Part shown: positions 57,674-64,000 of the stretch, in pieces
How positions within the stretch are numbered: the stretch's first letter is position 1
Layout: every line of letters begins with the position of its first letter
Source: Parascedosporium putredinis
Lineage: Eukaryota; Ascomycota; Sordariomycetes; Microascales; Microascaceae
Reading direction: 5' to 3'
DNA length: 64,000 nt
Assembly (NCBI GenBank): GCA_949357655.1
Contig: CASHTG010000020.1
Location: forward strand, 1,550,001-1,614,000
The notes under the pieces: generated by a model
Database searches by the model: none
What the model saw: the letters and a program-made list of their open reading frames with translations, nothing else
Told to the model about the DNA's origin: nothing
Translations under genes and position numbers: made by a program

Positions 57674-58226
57674 TAGATTCTAATACGATATATAAAATAA
57701 ACCTCTACATATATTATATCTCGGTCATTTCTCACTTGATCAAACTACTGAAATCAGCAGCTACTCTTCAGCGTAATAAATGAATAACCTTCAATAGGGA
57801 TACGCCTCGCAAACCGGAGGATATCTGTTATGCTAACAGAGGCCGCCACTTGGCTAGCAGTGCAAAGAGATGATGGACCCCACAAGTCGACGATTCCAAC
57901 CCGCCAGGAACCACGACCTTAGCACCAGCTTATAATCCTAGCTTAGTCAGTTAACACTGATAAGTAAGTAAGAGCTACCCTTACTAGTGAGCTATCCTCT
58001 TCGATAGTGATCATAAGTAGAATAAAAGGTAAGCGAGAAAGGGATTATGAGTAATAGATAAGGGTATACTAGATATAAAAGGGAAGGAATCCTTTACTAG
58101 CTAGAGAGAAGAAAGTAACCTTTTTACTACCTTATATTAGATACTATAGCTTCCATCATGACTATTATATCTTATAAGAAAGTGATACCTAGCGACCCTT
58201 AAGGATTAGTAACCCTTGCAGCGACC

Positions 58227-58246
58227 GAGTGATCACTAGATCACTC
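58227..58246. repeat. hairpin inside solo LTR
   Basis: GAGTGATC and GATCACTC, perfect 8-bp arms around a 4-base loop. Confidence 0.6.
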
Positions 58247-58270
58247 TAGAGATACTACTATCTCTCTAAT

Positions 58271-58301
58271 GGCTTCCTGACAGCTTAGCTGTCAGCAAGC
58301 C
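58271..58301. repeat. long hairpin inside solo LTR
   Basis: Fourteen-base arms, GGCTTCCTGACAGC and GCTGTCAGCAAGCC, around loop TTA with a single mismatched pair. It may act in RNA packaging or 3' processing of the element; no terminator function is implied. Confidence 0.6.
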
Positions 58302-58725
58302 AGTTGGCCTGACCTTTTGTCGTAACAATATCAGTACCTCTCTAAAGAGATCGTATCTAGCCTGATTAAAAATAGTATTAGAGCCCCCTCACTGTAAACA
58401 ACTTTACTATACTCTATATGTCCTCTTACTTGCTAATCATATCTAAAAAAGAAATTCAAAAGCTTAGCTAAACTGATCATCTAGGCACTATAGGCTTAGA
58501 GCGGTAGTGATATAAGGATACTATTCGGCGATGACCGCGAGAATGGTAGGTTTTGGCCCCCGCCTATCACCTTAAAAGCCGACAGCTAGTTGACTCCCGA
58601 GCCGGCGGCCGACCTTAGCCTGCTTCGCAACCGCCCCCGAGCACCGCCTCGCAACCGTGGACCGGCAGTAACATAAGCCACACCTAAAAATATCATACTT
58701 TACATCTCGTCACGATTGAAGAAGG

Positions 58726-58733
58726 TATAAATA
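58726..58733 (+). promoter_or_regulatory. TATA box upstream of small membrane protein gene
   Basis: TATAAATA about 200 bp before the ATG at 58933, downstream of a GC-rich patch. Confidence 0.4.
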
Positions 58734-58932
58734 CCAAGGTCTATCCCTTAGACTGTCGATATTATCTTATTATTACCTATCAATTTATCATATAACAACT
58801 TCCTCATTATATTTATCGATTACCCGTCTTAAAATCTTTAGTAGTGGCTTAATATAAGCTATATCACGACGATACTCTAGGGCCTTGTGGGATATCAATC
58901 ATAAGACCGCAGGTTAAACTTCGACATTTACG

Positions 58933-59223
58933 ATGGATAAACCACGACCTTCTTTCAGCTCGACTATCCTTCAGGCTATTTCGCTTATCCTCCAGATCAG
59001 TATCATGATACTCCTCGCCCTCTTACTTATCGAAATCAAGCAACTACGCAACACAGATAGTGACCCGGTTATAGTGGCCATACAAAGGCTTCCTAGTACA
59101 CCACCGATTGATGTCACTATCAGGAATTCTATCGGCAGTCCAATTCCTATCGAATTCCCACCTACCGCTACGCCAACCGTGGTCGTGACCAACAGCGCTT
59201 CCAGCCCGCTCCATGTTCTCTAA
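58933..59223 (+). CDS. small single-pass membrane protein, hypothetical
   Basis: 96-aa frame I do not recognise. Residues about 10-33 (TILQAISLILQISIMILLAL plus LLIE) form one clear transmembrane helix, followed by a proline- and threonine-rich tail (FPPTATPTVVVTNSASSP). The TATA box 200 bp upstream and clean codon pattern in otherwise AT-rich DNA argue for a real gene, but its shortness leaves doubt. The neighbour downstream is the Fig1-like gene on the other strand. Confidence 0.4.
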   Translation: MDKPRPSFSSTILQAISLILQISIMILLALLLIEIKQLRNTDSDPVIVAIQRLPSTPPIDVTIRNSIGSPIPIEFPPTATPTVVVTNSASSPLHVL

Positions 59224-59857
59224 ATAACTGCTCATTGATAGAGGCCTGCATCTCTTAGCGATGGCTGGAAAGAATCTATAAACGCCTATCTCAATGCTGG
59301 GATCACTTCGTTTCGACATATTACTACTTTGGCCTTACGTGTGTGTTCAGGCTGCCGGATTTCTGAGAACAAACGATTCTTAGACACCCTAGAAAGGGAG
59401 AATTATGAAATGCCTTTTATACTTCGCACCTCGGGAGTGAATATTACCTTCAACATGACCGAGGAACGAGGACTACCTCGATGAAGCATTGGTTTATATT
59501 AATATAGATCCTAAATCTCATATATAACTAGTATATATATCCTGTCAGTCGGTAATGCTGTGATACTATCAGATTATGTGAAGACACGATGCCCAACTTA
59601 TGGAAGTCTAGAGAAAGTGGCAAGGCGCCACAGAGGCCCGAATAGTGGCGACAATAGTACGTGGCTATAGTAGCCTTACTTCATAAGGGAACTCACGTAT
59701 ATATAAACCATCGTAGATATCGCGATATGTCAGATAGAGGAATAGATAAGAGCATCAATTTCCCAATAGATATAAACGCACACGACTAACGCATGTTTTG
59801 GGAATAGTTGCCTCATTTCACAAAAGAGTCTCTGAGACGTATAACTTGACAACGAAT
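59224..59857. other. intergenic, nothing recognised
   Basis: Convergent 3' region of the small membrane protein and Fig1-like genes; AT-rich, with a TATATAT tract near 59535. Confidence 0.4.
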
Positions 59858-60844
59858 CTAATCAGACTCTTCGACCAATGCTTGAAGAACTCGGAGACTT
59901 ACAACCATAATGCCAAGCCCTATACAGACTAGGATAGAAAGCCCTGCCCCTACCCATCCAAAAGCTATAGCTGCCACCCCCACATGCGCCTTAACACTGC
60001 TATATGTTAACGTTTGTACCATGACTGTGGTGGCTGCCGTTGAAAAATGTTGCCACAAGGCAGAAATAAGACCAAAGAACCCGGCCACACTGGCGGTTCC
60101 GATTGACAAGTGTAGGACTCCTTTTCTGGGCAATGGTTTGATATATTCTGACTCGCCATCACTATCCTCTGCCTTTTGCCAGCCGGGAAGTGTCAAGAGA
60201 AGGCATATGGTCGAAAAAGCGAATACGATGGCGATATATCTGTAACGATGTTAGGCTAGACGATGTTACGCCAGAAGTTTCCAACCTAGAGCTAGAGAGT
60301 GGGAGGGAGGAAGGGGTAAAACTAGTTTACTTACATCAGTCCGCTGAAGATCGTTGCATCGCGGAACTGCTTCGCCGTCCATAACAGGTTTAGCGGGTCC
60401 TGACCATCTGCCCTTTGCTGCACCGTACTCGCTAAGTTGTCGATAGAGTTGGAGCAAGTCGAAGCACTCGAGTTGAACGTCAAGCAGAACCCAAAGTATG
60501 AAGCCCGTACCTCTAGTCCAGAAACGTTCTCTGTAAGATTCATGAAGGCGTCTATCGTGTTTGGACTGACATGATTGTTGTTTTGTGTTGTGGCGGCACC
60601 GGTATCGGCATATGATAGAGATAATAGATACACCTTGCTCAGACCATGAGTGGTGCACCCAGCCAGGAGAATAGCTATGACGGAGCCTACGTTAGCTAGG
60701 TATAGCTAATGACAGTTATTGGCGCCACGCTACCTTGAAACACTATCGAGACTAAAAGAACTAGTATGAGGGCATGTGAGTAGCTAAACTGGGCAACTAA
60801 AACTAGTCGACCCCCTCTAATGTTGAATCTTCGCCCCAGAGCAT
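59858..60844 (-). CDS. Fig1-like membrane protein (calcium regulator, membrane fusion family)
   Basis: Four-span membrane protein of the Fig1 family, which in yeast supports low-affinity calcium uptake and plasma-membrane fusion during mating. Helix 1 is around ALILVLLVSIVFQGSVIAIL. The extracellular loop has the hallmark RASYFGFCLTFNSSASTC and several N-glycosylation sites. Helices 2-4 are YIAIVFAFSTICLLLTLPGW, LSIGTASVAGFFGLISALW and a terminal GAGLSILVCIGLGIMVVSL. Introns fit 60687-60733 and 60240-60334. A one-base gap in GGGG near 60830 links ATG at 60844 (MLWG) to RRFNIRGGRLVLV. Repaired length is 281 aa, normal for the family. A hyphal fusion or mating role is inferred from yeast. Confidence 0.75.
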
Positions 60845-61654
60845 GTCAAAAACGAAGACGACGCAAGAAATAGTCAATCTTAGACACTTTCCCTGAATCA
60901 GAGGGCCGAATTGAGCTTCTATCGGCCTAGCATTGATTTTTCACTATATTAGTCTCAGCCAATTCGGAAACAAAAGAAAGGACAAATGCAGACCTCCTCT
61001 GCGACATTTACCACCTCAGATTCGCTTTCCTCTCCTCTTGGCCGATGCTGGGAACTCGTCCCCCTGACCTTTGGCGCCCCGTAGCCGTTTCTCCAGAGTG
61101 TGGGCGTTCCAAAGCTGTCTCTTCAGGCCATCCTCTCCAGCCCCAGCGCGGAGCCTTGAAGAAATTATCTACAATGCTCATGGGCCTGCGGCCTAAAGGG
61201 AGATATAAAGCGTAGGCAATACGCAGAGCTGTATTTAGAGCCGTCATAGCTTACATCGATGTCAACTCCTGCGTGAGCAATGCACGCTGGCTTGGCCAGG
61301 GCAAGAATGAAGATTGATGATAATTGCGGAGGCTGGGAACTTTGGTGAGGGGTTCCTGATCCCCCTGTTCCTCTCTGCTGAGGAAGATAGGAGGCCAGCT
61401 GGCGGGAGATAATTGGTAGGATATAGTTGTTGATGAGGAACGCCTGACGACCCCTGTGCCTGCACACATTTTAAATCCAATAATAACCTTGCTCGCCGCT
61501 GACTAGATGAGGAGCTCTTACCCCCTCCTGAGACCCTAAGAGAAAAACCACAAAAAACCACGATATTAGGTTACCTCGAATTTCCAGTTTTGAAGGACAC
61601 TACTATATCAATTAGACTGCTTATGTAGACTGCTTTCCGGCATTAGCGCATTTT
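60845..61654. other. divergent promoter region
   Basis: About 810 bp between the Fig1-like and ankyrin genes; minus-strand frames here look like chance. Confidence 0.4.
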
Positions 61655-64000
61655 ATGGCGAGCTTGGTCGAGAATGAGGGTGCCACTTCTGGCAACAAAC
61701 TCGAGCCTCTTCAGTTTGAAAAACAAGACAGCAGCGCCAAGCGAATTCGGGATGCTATCCAGGCAGGCTCTGAGGATATTATCGGCGAACTCTTGAACAA
61801 ACACCCTAGAAATATTGAAGAACTGGACTCGGAAGGCCGCACACTTTTGCATATCGCCGTCGAAAATAACAAGCCGTTCATCATTCCCCTGCTCCTAGAC
61901 CATGGCGCCAACATCGAGGGGCACGATGGCGACGGCAGGACTGTCCTTCACCGAGCCGCTATGCAAGGAACAGTCAACGTCACTCGCATACTGCTGGAAC
62001 GCGGAGCCAACGTTGAAGCCGTTTCCAAAAAGGCGAGAAACCGTTATGGCTTGCGGTAAGGAAAGGACATGAGTTTGTTGCGAGGCTTCTCTTAGACTGC
62101 ACCGCCAACGTGGAGTCTATTAATCCGGTAACAAGCACTACAGCCCTGTACGAAGCTGTGCGACGCAGTGATATTACTCTGACGCAACTGCTACTCGACA
62201 ACGGCGCGGATGCCGATGCCACGCCCGGCGCGACAGACCAGCAGCAACCACGAATTCCCTTGCCGCTTAGAGGTGGCGGACGGCTTCCAGGTATGGGCCA
62301 TGGAGTGAGACTTTCTCAACCTAGACTTTCGTCTACTCTTCCGAAAAATCAAAGAAACAGTCGGGAACAGGCATCCTGGGAGAATGGGTAAGCGGGAAAG
62401 AAACGAGCAAGGCGGACTTGGAGAAGAGAAGGAAGAAGAAGAAAAAGACGGATCTGGACATATCGGATGAGTTCATACGAATTCCCGCGTATCCATCACC
62501 ACCACCTTTCCAGCAGCAATACCCATCCTCAGCTCCCCCACCGGGTGTTCCTCCTTTCGTTAGCCGTCCGCCCCCAGCTACAGGTGTGACAAGCCCTCCT
62601 CCACACTTTTTAAACAGGGTCCTTTTAAACCAGGGCCTACCCAAGGTGGGCCTAGTAGCCCCGAGCCGATTAGGTTTTGCGATGCTGTAGGGAGAGTCTT
62701 TAGGTTTCCCTTCCACCTTTACAGCAGTTAGGGAGGAATGGAAAAGCTTATCCACCAAGCGTTTATGAACATCGACGTTCTTGGCTCACAGGTCCGCCAC
62801 GGCCATTATGACATCATCGGTCCTGGTGTTGATGGGGGTATAATTCTACCCTCTGTTTGGGAAAGTACAATACAGCCAGGGTGGCACGTATATATGTATA
62901 TGTGGCCCCTAGAAAGTGTCCCCTTGAGGAAGGGGATGCCAGTCAGACCGATGCCCCCGGAACATTCTCAAGCACCCACTCCATTGTCTGAGGCAATGAG
63001 CCGAGGCAATCTAGAAATTGTCAAACTGCTCCTCCAACGCGGTGCCGACAAGGGGTTGCAAGACAGCCAAAATCGGCTAGCTCTCGGTCAGTTATCCAAA
63101 GAAAAGCAAAAAGAGTTCGCCGATTTGCTTAGCTCTGGTCCTTTGCACTACGGACCGGCTATTGAAAAATCAAGTCAAAAACACGCAGAGGCTAGGCCAA
63201 CGCTCCCCGTGCCCTTCCACCCCCACGTGATGATCCGTTTAAGATGGCTGCCTGTCAAATCTTCGACGTAACCATGATGGAGTTCCATCTATATGGCCAT
63301 GAGAATGAGAAGCGCTACTCTAAGTCCGCCTCCATATACGAGCTTCTCTATGGAATTGGGCCTCAGGCTACCCGTGAATCAGAAAGACCAAAGGAGCTAA
63401 TGGGCCGGAGACCTGACTTCACGTGGTACCACATCCCTGCTAATAACGTATGCAAATCTTCTCCCACAGTTAAACACACATATATATATGTCCAGTTACG
63501 TTGCATAGACTAATCTTGTGAGACATTCAAATAGATGGAATGGGTTGAGGTAGATATTACATGTAATCTCTAATGGTCTTTGCTAGATTCATCTAATACT
63601 AGTGCTAGGGATTAATGACTAGGATATTATCGGATCAGCAGTCCGGCCACCGAATTATTGAGACCGGATTTAAGGAAGAACTTGGAGTTCTTCGCGCAAC
63701 CGCTAGCCACGTTAGCCAATCGATTGGACATGCTTTCATCAGACATTCGTGCAGAGTAGTCCAAGTATGTCCTAGTCCCATTGATATGGAGTCGAGCTTC
63801 AATGGCGGATGTCATAGAGACTAACAGCACCTTATAGGAGGAGGTTGAAGAGATTGGAACATTTCAGACACCAGAACTGTCCCTGGCATCATTCGTACGT
63901 TAAGTGAACTTGGAAATATAGACGTTCTCGAATCTAGCTAATGCCGTCGTAGATCCCATACCTCAATTTTGAAACTTTTCAGGGCCACCGCATAGCATCC
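61655..64000 (+). CDS. ankyrin-repeat protein with ubiquitin-like segment, partial (3' end outside window)
   Basis: N-terminal ankyrin repeats: GRTLLHIAVENNKPFIIPLL, GRTVLHRAAMQGTVNVTRIL, PLWLAVRKGHEFVARLLLD and ALYEAVRRSDITLTQLLLD. A basic KRRKKKKK stretch and a proline-rich linker follow. Next comes a ubiquitin-like segment seen in fungal proteins (PIRFCDAVGRVFRFPFHLYS, GMEKLIHQAF, GHYDIIGP), another ankyrin repeat, then FTWYHIPANN, the start of a C-terminal part found in HET-associated and CorA-like fungal proteins. Gaps near 62034, 62613 and 63221 break the frame, and a TAG at 62729-62731 stands where relatives have tryptophan. Short exons at 63535-63549 and 63611-63765 are likely, and the gene continues past 64000. 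Possible role in non-self or effector sensing, inferred. Confidence 0.65.

Larger units (their letters stand above)
57826..58327 (+). mobile_element. solo LTR of an LTR retrotransposon
   Basis: 502 bp beginning TGTTA and ending TAACA, the 5-bp terminal inverted repeat of LTRs. It is flanked by a perfect 5-bp direct duplication ATATC (57821-57825 and 58328-58332), the mark of integrase insertion. No internal gag/pol region is present, so it is a solo LTR left by LTR-LTR recombination. Its 3' part contains two strong hairpins. Confidence 0.8.
55856..58932. other. AT-rich, gene-poor repeat region
   Basis: About 3 kb with stop codons dense in all frames. The 56-56.8 kb part is ordinary promoter-like DNA; from 56.8 kb the composition becomes AT-rich and contains the LTR remnants and MITE listed separately. 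A GC-rich patch at 58560-58680 precedes the small membrane-protein gene. Confidence 0.5.

Noticed and set aside
57203..58327. Full LTR retrotransposon with paired LTRs
   Set aside because: The two LTR-like copies are only about 270 bp apart, one is truncated and there is no internal coding region, so two separate remnants fit better.
62333..62758. 141-codon minus-strand frame with glycine-rich stretch
   Set aside because: It is the antisense of the lysine- and proline-rich linker of the ankyrin gene.

Overview
The window looks like nuclear DNA of a filamentous ascomycete. Coding genes carry short spliceosomal introns (about 50-200 bp, GT..AG, often with a CTAAC-type branch site). Families typical of these fungi recur: two HET-domain proteins, Zn2Cys6 regulator, DHA1 and Dal5-type MFS carriers, secreted hydrolases, Fig1-like protein and an ankyrin protein. 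AT-rich gene-poor stretches hold decayed transposon remnants. I see no rRNA, tRNA, CRISPR or prokaryotic gene structure.

Layout. 0.9-2.6 kb: Dal5-like permease. 4.1-6.5 kb: four-exon glycogen synthase paralogue. 6.7-8.4 kb: drug/polyamine-type MFS carrier (minus). 8.4-12.2 kb: no recognisable gene. 12.2-14.8 kb: molybdenum cofactor sulfurase-like protein. 15.3-25.6 kb: two secreted proteins (one an SGNH/GDSL esterase), a large secreted GH106-like glycosidase and a TauD-type dioxygenase. 27.0-28.8 kb: HET protein. 30-45.5 kb: a catabolic island. 46-51 kb: SnoaL-like protein, FAD monooxygenase, methyltransferase. 51.8-53.5 kb: adenosine deaminase-like protein. 54-55.9 kb: second HET protein. 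56-59 kb: AT-rich, with a solo LTR (perfect 5-bp target duplication), a related decayed LTR copy and a 73-bp palindromic MITE. 58.9-64 kb: small membrane protein, Fig1-like gene and a partial ankyrin gene running off the end.

The main biology is the island at 30-45.5 kb. It contains a two-domain dihydroxyacetone/erythrulose-type kinase, a triosephosphate isomerase paralogue, an RpiB-type isomerase and a Zn2Cys6 regulator. That is the core of the Yarrowia erythritol-utilisation cluster (EYK1, EYI1, EYI2, EUF1). Here it is expanded with an L-threonate-dehydrogenase-like protein, a class II ketose-bisphosphate aldolase, a PhyH dioxygenase and an MFS carrier. Several promoters of the island share a GAGCCGAA/TCGG element (CCGAA-N0-2-TCGG), a plausible site for the resident regulator. 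No erythritol dehydrogenase is recognisable.

Quality note: most genes need one or more single-base insertions, nearly always in short homopolymers, to give a family-length protein. About 45 such sites occur, while four genes are clean. This looks like systematic homopolymer under-calling in the assembly rather than pseudogenes, and corrected lengths were divisible by three in every case checked. Coordinates below are genomic spans including introns.
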